Source: Tissierellales bacterium | GTDB lineage: Bacteria > Bacillota > Clostridia > Tissierellales > JASKZW01 | DNA length: 46,780 nt | NCBI GenBank assembly: GCA_030152145.1 | Contig: JASLIL010000001.1 | Location: 1 to 46,780 of the forward strand | Direction of reading: 5' to 3' | In this document: positions 33,684 to 42,312 of the stretch, one piece after another | Layout: each line of letters starts with the position of its first letter | Position numbering within the stretch: the stretch's first letter is position 1 | The notes under the pieces: model-generated | What the model saw: only the letters and a program-made list of their open reading frames with translations | Told to the model about the DNA's origin: nothing | Databases searched by the model: none | Made by a program: the position numbers and the translations under genes

Positions 33684-34781
33684 ATGATTAAAATTTTTCA
33701 CACAGGTGACATTCATTTGGGAATGACCTTTAATTCCTATGGTGACAGGGTTAGGGAGAAGCTAGTTGAGGCAAGATTTCAAGCCTTGGAGAATATGGTG
33801 GAGATGGCTGGTGAATTGGAGAGCCATATATTTGTAGTGGCAGGAGATCTTTTTAATAACCTGACTGTTAAGAAGGCAGATATAAAGAGGACTGTTGGTA
33901 TATTGGAAAGATTTTCTGGTAACTGTGTTTTGGTCTTGCCAGGAAATCATGACTATGATAATGGAAAGACAGAATTATGGAAGATCTTTAGGGATCATGG
34001 CAGGGACAAGCTTATTTTACTGGGGGAGGAAAGACCCTATAGCTTGGAGGACTATGGGCTAAATATTCTGGTCTACCCTGCTCCCTGCCACAACAAGCAC
34101 TCAGGAGACAATAATCTGGGCTGGATAGGGGATTTAGGAGAGTTTGAGAAGGCCGACTACCATATAGGAGTGGGACATGGGGCATTGGAAGGTCTATCTG
34201 CAGACCTGGAGGGTAACTACTACCCTATGACCATGAAGGAGTTGGAGGACTTGGGCTTAGATCTTTGGCTTCTAGGTCACACCCATGTTCAGTATCCTGA
34301 GGGAAGGGACTTGGTGGGACAAAGAATATATAATGCAGGTACACCAGAGCCAGATGGTCTTAACTACAGGGGCAGAGGTTCAGCCTGGCTTATAAGTCTT
34401 GATGGTGATTCTACAAGAGCTAGGGAAATTGAAACTGGTCAGTATAGGTTTATAGACTTGGACTTTCAGATTGAGTCTGAGGAGGATCTAGCTAGACTTA
34501 AAAATCTAGCTTTAGAAGGGGACCCTAAAAAGAAACTTCTGAGGATAAAGTTAAGGGGCAGGCTAAATGAGGATAGCTATAGGAGGCTAAGTGACTTCTA
34601 TAGGTCTTTAGAAGAGGAAATCTTTTACCTTATTATAGATGATGAGGACTTGGGTATAAAGGTGGACCAGGAGGTTATAGAAAGGGAATTTACCAAGGGT
34701 TCCTTTCCCTATGAATTTCTAAAGTCCTTTGATGATGAAGAAGCTATGCAGCTGGCCTATGAACTAATAAGGAGGGATTAG
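33684..34781 (+). CDS. SbcD-like exonuclease subunit (YhaO type)
   Basis: A 365-residue metallophosphoesterase of the DNA-repair nuclease type. It has TGDIHLGMTF, VAGDLFNN, LVLPGNHDYD, GVGHGALEG and LLGHTHVQYP in the right order, then a C-terminal region that would cap the partner ATPase. It pairs with the SMC-like ATPase that starts one base after its stop, as in Bacillus yhaO-yhaN. RBS AGAGGAGG precedes the ATG. Nuclease function is family knowledge. Confidence 0.9.
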   Translation: MIKIFHTGDIHLGMTFNSYGDRVREKLVEARFQALENMVEMAGELESHIFVVAGDLFNNLTVKKADIKRTVGILERFSGNCVLVLPGNHDYDNGKTELWKIFRDHGRDKLILLGEERPYSLEDYGLNILVYPAPCHNKHSGDNNLGWIGDLGEFEKADYHIGVGHGALEGLSADLEGNYYPMTMKELEDLGLDLWLLGHTHVQYPEGRDLVGQRIYNAGTPEPDGLNYRGRGSAWLISLDGDSTRAREIETGQYRFIDLDFQIESEEDLARLKNLALEGDPKKKLLRIKLRGRLNEDSYRRLSDFYRSLEEEIFYLIIDDEDLGIKVDQEVIEREFTKGSFPYEFLKSFDDEEAMQLAYELIRRD

Positions 34782-34782
34782 G

Positions 34783-37194
34783 ATGTACATAAAGTCATAT
34801 TCAACCAGGAGATTTGCAGGTATTAAAGACCTAAATTTAAATTTTGAAAAGGGGCTTAATGTGATCTTGGGCCCTAATGAATCAGGAAAGAGCACGGTGG
34901 TAAATGGCATCCATTCTAGTCTTTTTAAGACTACCAATCTTAGTATGGCAAAAAATAAGGACAAGTATTTTTTATATAGGTATAGTCCCCTTAGTGGTGG
35001 GGATAGTATTGATGGTAAGTTAGTTTTTGAGGCTTTTGGTGGAGAGTATAGTTTAAAAAGAGAGTGGGGAGAGACCAAGGGCATTAGTCTTCTAGGACCA
35101 GATGGCTCCATATACAAGAAGGAAAGTGCTGTGGAAAAAGAGTTGGATAGGCTTTTAGTTTTAGGTGAAACTAGCTATTCAAATATAGTTTTTGCCAAGC
35201 AAAGGGACTTAAAGGCAGTTTTAGACAAGATAAGTGAGGATCCAGAGATTAAAAGAGATATAGGGGATATGCTGAGAAGGGCTGTTATGGAACTGGATGG
35301 CATATCCTTGGACCAGTTGGAGGATGACATAAATAAGGAAATAGATAGAATCTATAGTCGCTGGGATCTGGAGAAGAACTATCCAGAAAACAACAGGGGT
35401 ATTAATAATCCCTATGTTAATGGCTTGGGAAGTCTGGTGGAAAGCTACTACAAGAAGGAAAGGCTAAAATTAGATATGGAGGAGGCCCATCAGCTAGAAC
35501 TTAAGTTTGAAAGCCTGGCTGAGGAACTTAAGGTCAAGGAGGATCTTAGAAAGGAAAAATCCCAAAGAAGAAGAGAGCTAGAGGCCTTGGAGGAGGATAT
35601 GAACAAAAGATCAGTCCTGGAACTTGAGATAGGAGGACTGGAAACTAGCCTGGCTGAGATGATGGAAGTAGTTAAGAATTGGCCCATGACCAAGGAGCGT
35701 GTAAAAGAGCTGGAAAAAAGTGAGGAAGAGTTTAAGAAGAAAAGGTTGAACCTAGAAGAGGAGCTTAGGAATCTTAAGAACTTTGAGAAAAAGAAAAGTC
35801 TGGAAGAGAAACTGGAAAAACTGGAAAAAATAGATCTTGAGCTTAGGGCCTATGATAGCCAGAGACCAAAAGCCCTATCTAAGGAAGACATAAAAGCCTT
35901 GGAGGATTTGGACAGGGAGATAGTTGAACTTAGGGCAGCCTTAAATGCTGGTAGCTTGGTGCTTAAACTTATTAGATCAAAGGAGGACCTAAAGCTTACC
36001 AGGGACTTTAAGGAGGAAGTGGCCCTTGAGGAAGGCCAGGAAATAGAGGCAAAAAACTCTATTCTAATAAAGTCAGACTCACTTGAACTTAGTCTTAAGC
36101 TGGGTAAACTGGACTATGAAGACCTAGCTAGTAGGCTTAGGAAGAGAGAGGCCAGAAGATCAGAGCTTTTACTAGAGCTTTCTCTAGATAGCTTGGAAGA
36201 GGCCAAGCTTAGGTATGAGGAGATCCTAGTTCTGGAGAGAAAGTCCAGTATTTTAAGGGAGGAGAGAAAGCTAATCCTGGGAGATTGGGAGCTTGATGAC
36301 CTTAAAGAGGAGCTGAAGGCCTACGAAAGTTTAGGAAAGGCAAGGGAGGAAGGCCAGATAGACAATGATTTGGCTGATCTTAGGGAAGAGGAGATCAGGG
36401 CCATAACTGATAAAAAGTCTAAGGAAGATAAGCTAGGGCAGTGGGAGGCTAAGTATGTGGATTTTGACCACATATTTAATATGGTAGGAGATAAGAGGCT
36501 GGCCCTTTCCAAGAAAAAAGAAGAAGAGGCTGGACTAAAAAATCTACCAGAGGACTTTGAGACTGTAGAGGACTTTAGAACCTGCCTTAAGCTCCTAAGG
36601 GAAGACTTAGAAAGGCTGGAGACAGATATATTGACCTTAAATTCAAGCTACTATGAGCTTAAAAATTCCTTAATGGAGGAGACCTATGAGGAAATGAAGC
36701 TTCAGTATATGGATCTTGAGAGAGAGTTTGAGAGAAATATGGCCAGGGGAGAAAAGCTTTTAAAGGTTAGGGAGAACTTCTATAGAACCAAGGAAAAAAT
36801 GCTTTCTAACCCTATGGATAGCTTGGTTAGGGACTTTAGGGAACTTTTGGAAATTATAACCTTAGGTAGATATGATAAGAGTAGTATAGGGGAAGATTTA
36901 AATATAAGGCTTGAGGGAGATAAAGAGGAGCTGCCTATAGATCTTTTATCAGCTGGAACCTACGATTCTGTATCTCTGGCCCTGAGATTTGCACTTTTAA
37001 AGTATATATTTAAGTCTGATAGTGGGTTTTTAATACTTGATGACTGCCTGGTGGACTTGGATCCAGAGAGAAAGGACCAGTCCATTAGACTGATAAGGGA
37101 GTTTTCCAAGGACTATCAGATAATATTTACCACCTGTAATCCAAAAACAGCAGAGCTTCTAGGGGGAAATATAATAGAACTTGAAAGAATTTAA
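34783..37194 (+). CDS. SbcC/YhaN-type SMC-like ATPase
   Basis: An 803-residue ATPase. Walker A (GPNESGKST, residues 30-38) is at the N terminus. A long coiled-coil region (about 220-700, with many Glu/Leu/Lys heptads) follows. The ABC signature LSAGTYDSVSLALR lies near 722 and Walker B (FLILDD) near 749-754. The coiled coil is shorter than in true SbcC, and no zinc-hook CxxC is evident, which fits the YhaN branch. It likely works with the preceding nuclease on DNA ends. It is the last gene of its operon. Confidence 0.9.
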   Translation: MYIKSYSTRRFAGIKDLNLNFEKGLNVILGPNESGKSTVVNGIHSSLFKTTNLSMAKNKDKYFLYRYSPLSGGDSIDGKLVFEAFGGEYSLKREWGETKGISLLGPDGSIYKKESAVEKELDRLLVLGETSYSNIVFAKQRDLKAVLDKISEDPEIKRDIGDMLRRAVMELDGISLDQLEDDINKEIDRIYSRWDLEKNYPENNRGINNPYVNGLGSLVESYYKKERLKLDMEEAHQLELKFESLAEELKVKEDLRKEKSQRRRELEALEEDMNKRSVLELEIGGLETSLAEMMEVVKNWPMTKERVKELEKSEEEFKKKRLNLEEELRNLKNFEKKKSLEEKLEKLEKIDLELRAYDSQRPKALSKEDIKALEDLDREIVELRAALNAGSLVLKLIRSKEDLKLTRDFKEEVALEEGQEIEAKNSILIKSDSLELSLKLGKLDYEDLASRLRKREARRSELLLELSLDSLEEAKLRYEEILVLERKSSILREERKLILGDWELDDLKEELKAYESLGKAREEGQIDNDLADLREEEIRAITDKKSKEDKLGQWEAKYVDFDHIFNMVGDKRLALSKKKEEEAGLKNLPEDFETVEDFRTCLKLLREDLERLETDILTLNSSYYELKNSLMEETYEEMKLQYMDLEREFERNMARGEKLLKVRENFYRTKEKMLSNPMDSLVRDFRELLEIITLGRYDKSSIGEDLNIRLEGDKEELPIDLLSAGTYDSVSLALRFALLKYIFKSDSGFLILDDCLVDLDPERKDQSIRLIREFSKDYQIIFTTCNPKTAELLGGNIIELERI

Positions 37195-37208
37195 GACTTA
37201 AATAGAAG

Positions 37209-37237
37209 AGAGCCTAGGAAATCCTAGGCTCTTTTTA
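37209..37237. terminator. Terminator shared by convergent genes
   Basis: A 10-bp stem (AGAGCCTAGG / CCTAGGCTCT, loop AAAT) is followed by TTTT on the + strand. It closes the YhaN operon and touches the end of the minus-strand FAD gene. Confidence 0.9.
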
Positions 37238-38665
37238 GTAGAGTTTTTTCATAAGGTCATGGGCTGTTTTTTGAATTATTAGGGTAGAGTTGTTTCTATA
37301 TTGAACTCCTGATGCCAGAACTCCATAGCCATGTAAATTTCTTAGGCTACCATACCTAGGAGATATAATGGACATATCCCTAGGATCAATAGCCAGGCCA
37401 CCATAGCTATCAGGGCCAACCAATCTCTTGTTCAGAAGATCCTTAAGAAGAGGGTTTACCCTGTCTATGCTCTCAAGACTAGTATCCAGGCCTGTAGCAT
37501 TAATAAGCCACTGGGATCTAGCCAAAGTTTTTCCACTAGAGTCTAGGGCCTGGAAAGAGCCTTTAGACTCAATAACTTCCTCTATATTTTCAAGAACCTT
37601 AAGTCTGCCCTGATCATAGGCCTCTATTAGGATTTTTGCAGAAGGTATAGGAAGGGGACTGCGATTTAGGCACATAAAGCCATGGTATTTCTCCCTAAAC
37701 TTCCTACGATCCTCTAGGCCCATAGAAGACCAAACCTTATTAAATACTAGGTTCATAGGAGGAAGCAAGGCCTGAACTATAGCCAGGTCATCAGGGCTTT
37801 CCAGGTTTTTCTGTAGTCCCTCTATGCCACCAGACATATGTTTTTTTAAGAAATCATCATAATCTATAGTCTGGGCCTCTAGTTCCTTTTGGAAGAGCTG
37901 GTCAAACTGGTCAAAGCTAATATAGCCCTTGCCAGCCTCTATGATTTCAAAGATTCTAGGATAGGTCATTTCCCTGACTTCTATTTCTACAGGATCCACC
38001 CTAACAGTAGGGATTATATTAGTACGGGAAAACATATAGAGTTTCTTTAGCTTTTTTACCTCTAAAAGGTAGCTGGCTACATCAACTCCAGTAAGGCCCA
38101 TGCCCACTATAATAGCCTCTCCATCTTCAGTTATATCCTTTAGGTTTTCTTCTACAGGGTAGACAGACCCTATATAGTTGGAGCTTTTGGAAAGCTTGTA
38201 TAAATTTTTTTGACCCAACTCTCCTAGGCAAAGGTGAACTCGGTCATAGGTTTTTATATCTCCAGATTGACTTTCCAGTTGCCAAAGACCAGTATCTTCT
38301 AGATAGTCTATGGCCTGAATTTTTTCATATATAATATTGGCTCCTATGTTTTTAAGACTAGCCATTAACCTGTCTCTTGTGTACTGGCCAAAAAGTGATC
38401 TGGAAGTGTATTCCTCTATATCAAGCTTATTTTCCCTAAGCCAGTTGTAAAGGTCATCATTGTCCTGGTAGTTGTAGCTTATCTTTCTGGTTTTTAGGTT
38501 GAGTAGTAGTTCGGGGGAATCCTCTCTGTAGGGATAGCCCCTGCCAAAACTTTCCTTGCTGTCATAGCAATCTATAGTTAAATTTTCAGTATTTACTTCT
38601 TTTTCATAAGTAGCAGCCACAGCCATGCCACTGGTACCCATACCAACAATAGCAATTCTTTCCAT
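37235..38665 (-). CDS. FAD/NAD(P)-binding protein
   Basis: A 476-residue flavoprotein of the FAD/NAD(P)-binding (NAD_binding_9) type. The dinucleotide-binding start is IAIVGMGTSGMAVA, with YREDSPELLLN and the second nucleotide-binding fold AIIVGMGLTGVDVASYLL near residue 190. The C-terminal portion has INATGLDTSLESIDRVNPLL and GLAIDPRDM. The substrate is unknown. I start at ATG 38665 because AAAGGAG lies 11 bases upstream; the frame is open 36 codons further without an RBS. It is monocistronic. Confidence 0.84.
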   Translation of the reverse strand: MERIAIVGMGTSGMAVAATYEKEVNTENLTIDCYDSKESFGRGYPYREDSPELLLNLKTRKISYNYQDNDDLYNWLRENKLDIEEYTSRSLFGQYTRDRLMASLKNIGANIIYEKIQAIDYLEDTGLWQLESQSGDIKTYDRVHLCLGELGQKNLYKLSKSSNYIGSVYPVEENLKDITEDGEAIIVGMGLTGVDVASYLLEVKKLKKLYMFSRTNIIPTVRVDPVEIEVREMTYPRIFEIIEAGKGYISFDQFDQLFQKELEAQTIDYDDFLKKHMSGGIEGLQKNLESPDDLAIVQALLPPMNLVFNKVWSSMGLEDRRKFREKYHGFMCLNRSPLPIPSAKILIEAYDQGRLKVLENIEEVIESKGSFQALDSSGKTLARSQWLINATGLDTSLESIDRVNPLLKDLLNKRLVGPDSYGGLAIDPRDMSIISPRYGSLRNLHGYGVLASGVQYRNNSTLIIQKTAHDLMKKLY

Positions 38666-38853
38666 TAAAAAATCATCTCCTTTAAACTTATACTGATTAT
38701 ATCCAGGTTCTAATATATACCCTGAAAAAACTAGAAAAGCCCTGCTATAGAATAAAGCTATCCTTAAATCCATCCTATAGAAAAGTTCTATTAAGACAGG
38801 CTTCCTAAGATTTGTTATAATAGGCTTATAGCTTTTGATGGAGGTAGATTAGA

Positions 38854-39150
38854 ATGAAATTTAAAAATCCCTATTACAAGAAGATCAGGGGGCATTATCT
38901 TATGGTAATTTCTTGTGGCTACTGTAAGGAGGAGGTCTTTAACTACCAAAAAGTTGGTAGGGGAGGTCTTTTAAACCTTCACCCAGAAAGGGTTATAGAA
39001 GGGAATATAGACCTATCAACTAAACCCAAAATCTTAGTTTGCCCAGCCTGTAAAAGGGAACTGGGACTGAGAAAAAGTCTCAAAAGAGACAGTAAGGAAG
39101 TATATTCTATGATCAGGTCCAGCTTTAACACTAGAAAAATCCAGTCCTAG
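38854..39150 (+). CDS. Zinc-ribbon-like small protein
   Basis: A 98-residue basic protein with two CxxC pairs, CGYC near residue 21 and CPAC near residue 64, typical of a zinc ribbon, and a basic C terminus. The likely role is nucleic-acid or protein binding, but no family is recognised. ATGGAGGT precedes the ATG. The NuoE-like gene follows 81 bases on. Confidence 0.7.
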   Translation: MKFKNPYYKKIRGHYLMVISCGYCKEEVFNYQKVGRGGLLNLHPERVIEGNIDLSTKPKILVCPACKRELGLRKSLKRDSKEVYSMIRSSFNTRKIQS

Positions 39151-39231
39151 GCCTGTCCTTTGGAAATTTTGGAATAGCTTTGGAAAAATAGGGTAGTAAT
39201 AGGCTATATATTATGTGGAAGTAGGGATACT

Positions 39232-39714
39232 ATGGAAGAAAATAATCAGGAGTTAATCTTTAAGGATATATTGGATGATCTTTTAGACAGGTTTGGAGCT
39301 GGAAGTCAGGAGGGGGTCAAGGAGGCCTTAAGACAGTGTCAGGATCTATACGGCTGTGTTTCTAAAAGTCATCAAAGTCAAATAGCCAAAAGCTTTGAAC
39401 TGGAGGCAAAACTGGTTAGAACGATTATGAAGTTTATGCCTTCTATAAAGGAGTCTAGGGTAGAGTATGAGATAGTTTGCTGCAGTGGCAGAAGATGTCA
39501 GCAAAATGGTTCTCTGGAGGTTCTACAAACTGTTAAGAAGACTTTGGGAATAGATTTTGGAGAAAGAACAGAAGATGGCAAGCTTAGGCTTTCCACCCAG
39601 AATTGTTTTAAGAAGTGTGGCCAGGGCCCTAATATAATGGTTAATGGAGAGTTTCACCATAAGATGAATAGGGAAAAGGCAGAAAAGTTAATGAAGGATA
39701 TCTTAAAGGACTAA
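39232..39714 (+). CDS. NuoE/HymA-like thioredoxin-fold [2Fe-2S] ferredoxin
   Basis: A 160-residue protein like the NuoE (24 kDa) subunit of NADH dehydrogenase or the HymA hydrogenase subunit. The N-terminal helical part (DILDDLLDRFG, REALRQCQDLYG-like) leads into the thioredoxin-like fold with two cysteine pairs, VCCSGRRCQ and NCFKKCGQGPNIMVNG, which would hold a [2Fe-2S] cluster. The usual NuoF/HydA partners are not next to it, so it is an orphan ferredoxin in this window. The RBS is weak. Confidence 0.87.
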   Translation: MEENNQELIFKDILDDLLDRFGAGSQEGVKEALRQCQDLYGCVSKSHQSQIAKSFELEAKLVRTIMKFMPSIKESRVEYEIVCCSGRRCQQNGSLEVLQTVKKTLGIDFGERTEDGKLRLSTQNCFKKCGQGPNIMVNGEFHHKMNREKAEKLMKDILKD

Positions 39715-39716
39715 CG

Positions 39717-39753
39717 AGGAGTCTATTTTGCAGGGCAAAATAGACTCCTTTTT
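39717..39753 (+). terminator. Terminator of the NuoE-like gene
   Basis: A 15-bp stem (AGGAGTCTATTTTGC / GCAAAATAGACTCCT, loop AGG) is followed by TTTTT. Confidence 0.93.
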
Positions 39754-39879
39754 AAGTTTTGTTCTACTAGCACCATACATTTTCCAGGGAGTCTAGACTC
39801 TGAAAAGGCCTGGAATTTACAGGGGCTATAAAGCTAGAGATAAATAGAGGGATTTAGTTGAATAGGCATGGGAGAATAT

Positions 39880-39908
39880 AAAAAATCCCCTAGAAGTTTC
39901 TAGGGGAT
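39880..39908 (-). terminator. Terminator of the amphipathic protein gene
   Basis: A 10-bp stem (ATCCCCTAGA / TCTAGGGGAT, loop of 4) is followed on the minus strand by TTTTTATA, five bases after the stop. Confidence 0.88.
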
Positions 39909-39912
39909 CCAT

Positions 39913-40158
39913 CTAAAATTTTTTCTTTATGTCATCTACTAAGTTATCAGTTTTCTTTTTTATATCATCAGTTGTTTTTTCTACTTTTTTCTTGCCCTTG
40001 TCTAAATTTTTCTCAACACTATCTTTAGCCTTCCTTGTTTCATCTTCAATTTTATGCTTTGAATCTTCCAAGCCTTTTTCCAGGTCATCCTTAACTTTCT
40101 TAGCCTCACCTTCAGCCTTGTTCTTCATTTTATCAAACTTATCTTTAAAATCAGTCAT
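39913..40158 (-). CDS. Small highly charged amphipathic helical protein (LEA-like)
   Basis: An 81-residue protein, nearly half Lys/Glu/Asp, with repeated KxxxxDxxKK-type turns and no cysteine, Trp or signal peptide: KDKFDKMKNKAEGEAKK, DLEKGLEDSKHKIEDE, AKDSVEKNLDKGKKKVEK. The composition and repeats resemble LEA-like, YtxH- or CsbD-like stress proteins that form amphipathic helices. AAAGGAG precedes the ATG. A stress or membrane-association role is inferred from composition only. Confidence 0.7.
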   Translation of the reverse strand: MTDFKDKFDKMKNKAEGEAKKVKDDLEKGLEDSKHKIEDETRKAKDSVEKNLDKGKKKVEKTTDDIKKKTDNLVDDIKKKF

Positions 40159-40375
40159 ATAAAAACTCCTTTCAAATAATTTGTTTGTAGTTTTACCTAT
40201 ACCCTAATATTTATAAAATATTTAAAAAACAAATCTAATACCTTTAAAGTAGGATATGATAATGAAATTTTATCAGAAGGCTTTTATTATAAGAAACTTC
40301 TATAATGAAAGACTGAATTATAGGGTAAAATAGTAGTTGGTAGATCTTTTACCTAGATTTTGGGAGGTGTTTTAA

Positions 40376-40843
40376 ATGACTAAGGAAGAATTATTAAAAA
40401 AGGTTAGGGAGGAAGCAGAAGGATATTTTGATAGGGGAGAGTTTTTCTGTTCAGAAGCAGTGGCTCATACAATCAATAATCTTTTAGGCAATCCCTACGA
40501 AGATAATGTAGTTAAGATGGCTTCAGGTTTTCCTATAGGTATGGGAAAGGCAGGTTGTCTTTGTGGAGCTGTAAGTGGTGGACAAATGGCACTAGGCATG
40601 GCTTATGGTAGACAGCATGGAGAGGCTATGAATGAAAAAATGTTTCCTCTTTCCCATGAACTACATGACTACATTGTAGATACTTATGGAGCTACTTGCT
40701 GTAGAGTTATAACTAGACAGTGGAAGGGCGATGACTTTAAGAGTCCTGAGAGAAAGAAGCACTGTGTACAGATCACAGGCGAGGTAGCAGCTTGGGTAGC
40801 AGAAAAGTTAATTGAAGATGGAGAAGTTAAGCTAGAAGACTAA
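40376..40843 (+). CDS. C_GCAxxG_C_C family redox protein
   Basis: A 155-residue cysteine-rich protein of the C_GCAxxG_C_C family: FCSEAVAHTINNLLG, ASGFPIGMGKAGCLCGAVSGG, MAYGRQHGE, and the later GATCCRV and KKHCVQITGE cysteines. The conserved Cys set suggests a metal or redox center, and some relatives are selenoproteins; here all positions are ordinary Cys codons. No transport or oxidoreductase gene is next to it that names a partner. GGGAGGTG precedes the ATG. Confidence 0.87.
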   Translation: MTKEELLKKVREEAEGYFDRGEFFCSEAVAHTINNLLGNPYEDNVVKMASGFPIGMGKAGCLCGAVSGGQMALGMAYGRQHGEAMNEKMFPLSHELHDYIVDTYGATCCRVITRQWKGDDFKSPERKKHCVQITGEVAAWVAEKLIEDGEVKLED

Positions 40844-40845
40844 GA

Positions 40846-40882
40846 AAAGCCAACAGTTTTGAGACTGTTGGCTTTATTTTTT
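40846..40882. terminator. Bidirectional terminator
   Basis: A 12-bp stem (AAAGCCAACAGT / ACTGTTGGCTTT, loop TTTGAG) has T-rich flanks on both strands. It ends the C_GCAxxG_C_C gene and the convergent TDT gene. Confidence 0.92.
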
Positions 40883-41795
40883 ACTTGTCCTCTAAAAGAA
40901 ACTTTATAAACATTACTAGGACTAGAAGGGTAACTCCAAGAGCTATTAGCTCTTCAAACTTCACCAGGTACTTTAAAAATCCTATAGGATTTCCACTTTC
41001 AGCTAGAAACTTATTGCTTAACTTTAAGCTAAGTCCAGAAATAACCAGTGGAAAGGTGAAGCCGGCAAAACTAGGCATAAATCCTAGGGAGAACAGTCCC
41101 GGTAATTTTGCCAGTGCCAAGAAATATGCCAGCTGTGATAGGACTAGAAGTCCATATACCATAGCCATGTTCTTAGCTTCAAAAGAATTCATATAGGCAG
41201 CTAAAAGTAAGGCTGCTGGTGCTGCAATAATAACAAAAGTTGGTTTGGCAGGTTTTGGCATTTCCATAGTCCTTAGTCTCTTAATAACCAGAGGCATAAG
41301 AACAATATAGGACACTAGACCAAACCAGAAACTAAATCTACCTAGCTTAAGTTGTTGGAAGGCAGGAGCTGTAACTCCAGCAACAGCAATACCAACATAC
41401 ATAACAAACCAGCTTGGGAAAACAGTATTTATATTGTAGCCTGGTAGAAACTTCAGTGAGAAGCTTACTATAAAGTAAATATGAAGTATAAGTCCTAAAA
41501 ACCAAACTATCTTTCCAAGTTCTGGGCTAAGAGCTTTCAGATAGGTAGCTAAAAGCATGGTAGCCATAGAGAAGGCAGGAAGTACTGTAGCCTGAACTGG
41601 ATTCTTAAGATCCTCCTTAACCTGATCCCTAAAAGTAAGTAGCTTTATGGCCATAAGAAGGTAGAGCACTAGGGAAATTCCCCCAAAAACATTTCTAATC
41701 CCCTCTCCATAGCTGGCCAAAAGATTTCCCAGGGCAGCTAAGGCAAGTATTAGGGCAGCCATAGGAATGGGTATTCTTTGTATTAACTTTTTCAT
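40881..41795 (-). CDS. TDT/SLAC1-family transporter
   Basis: A 304-residue protein with ten membrane segments and the family start PIPMAALILALAALGNLLASYG, followed by segments such as LPGYNINTVFPSWFVMYVGIAV. TDT proteins (TehA, Mae1) export tellurite-related compounds or C4-dicarboxylates or act as anion channels. I start at ATG 41795 because AAAGGAGG lies 7 bases upstream; the frame extends 15 codons further without an RBS. It is divergent from the second PadR operon with a 187-base region in between that contains two operators. Confidence 0.87.
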   Translation of the reverse strand: MKKLIQRIPIPMAALILALAALGNLLASYGEGIRNVFGGISLVLYLLMAIKLLTFRDQVKEDLKNPVQATVLPAFSMATMLLATYLKALSPELGKIVWFLGLILHIYFIVSFSLKFLPGYNINTVFPSWFVMYVGIAVAGVTAPAFQQLKLGRFSFWFGLVSYIVLMPLVIKRLRTMEMPKPAKPTFVIIAAPAALLLAAYMNSFEAKNMAMVYGLLVLSQLAYFLALAKLPGLFSLGFMPSFAGFTFPLVISGLSLKLSNKFLAESGNPIGFLKYLVKFEELIALGVTLLVLVMFIKFLLEDK

Positions 41796-41883
41796 AAAAA
41801 TCCTCCTTTTTTTATAATAGTCTATATATAAGTATACCAATCTTTTTATATCTATGTCATTGAATATAGGTATGGATTTAGGC

Positions 41884-41908
41884 TTACTATAAAGAATATC
41901 TATAGTAA
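41884..41908. promoter_or_regulatory. Inverted repeat in the TDT/padR divergent region
   Basis: TTACTATA and TATAGTAA form a perfect 8-bp inverted repeat with a 9-base spacer. The right half TATAGTAAAA recurs directly at about 41933-41942. A TTGACA (-35-like) box lies at 41920-41925. Regulator unknown. Confidence 0.55.
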
Positions 41909-41944
41909 AACAAAAACTATTGACAAATATATATAGTAAAAAAG

Positions 41945-41967
41945 ACTACTTTGTATTACAATGTAGT
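41945..41967. promoter_or_regulatory. Probable PadR operator palindrome
   Basis: The 19-base core TACTTTGTATTACAATGTA is a palindrome except at positions 4, 10 and 16, and two more paired bases extend each side. It lies 16 bases before the padR start, immediately upstream of AGGAGG, where a repressor would block its own transcription. Confidence 0.75.
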
Positions 41968-41982
41968 TAGGAGGTAGGTGAT

Positions 41983-42312
41983 TTGGTGATATCTACTCAG
42001 GTTTTAAAGGGAATTTTAGAGCCCTGTATTCTTATGATCATAGCCAGTCAAGAAACCTATGGTTATGAAATAGTTGAAAAGTTAAGAAGTCAGGGACTGG
42101 ATATAGGTGAGGGAACAGTATATCCTCTTATCCTAAGGTTGGAGAAAAAGGGCTTAATTAAATCCGAAAGAAAGAGGTCGGAGATTGGACCTATTAGAAA
42201 GTATCTTAAGATTAGTCCCTTGGGTTTAGAGGAAATAGATAGCTTTAAAAGGGAGTGGATGGAAGTGGAGAAAATGGTTGAAAGTCTTGGAGGGATTTTG
42301 AAAGATGACTAG
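41983..42312 (+). CDS. PadR family transcriptional regulator (second)
   Basis: A 109-residue winged-helix regulator with the PadR motifs KGILEPCILMIIASQ, YGYEIVEKLRS, EGTVYPLILRLEKKGL and GPIRKYLKISPLG. It resembles the first PadR but is clearly a separate gene. The start is TTG at 41983, 8 bases after AGGAGG; GTG 41986 is the alternative. A palindromic operator directly upstream suggests autoregulation, and the divergent TDT gene may also be controlled. It overlaps the next gene by 8 bases. Confidence 0.92.
   Translation: MVISTQVLKGILEPCILMIIASQETYGYEIVEKLRSQGLDIGEGTVYPLILRLEKKGLIKSERKRSEIGPIRKYLKISPLGLEEIDSFKREWMEVEKMVESLGGILKDD

Noticed and set aside
39929..40162. Hydrophobic plus-strand frame opposite the amphipathic protein gene
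   Set aside because: It is the complement of a Lys/Asp/Glu-rich gene, which yields Phe/Ser/Leu-rich nonsense, and it lacks an RBS.
40376..40843. Selenoprotein
   Set aside because: All relevant positions are ordinary Cys codons and no in-frame TGA lies within the gene.
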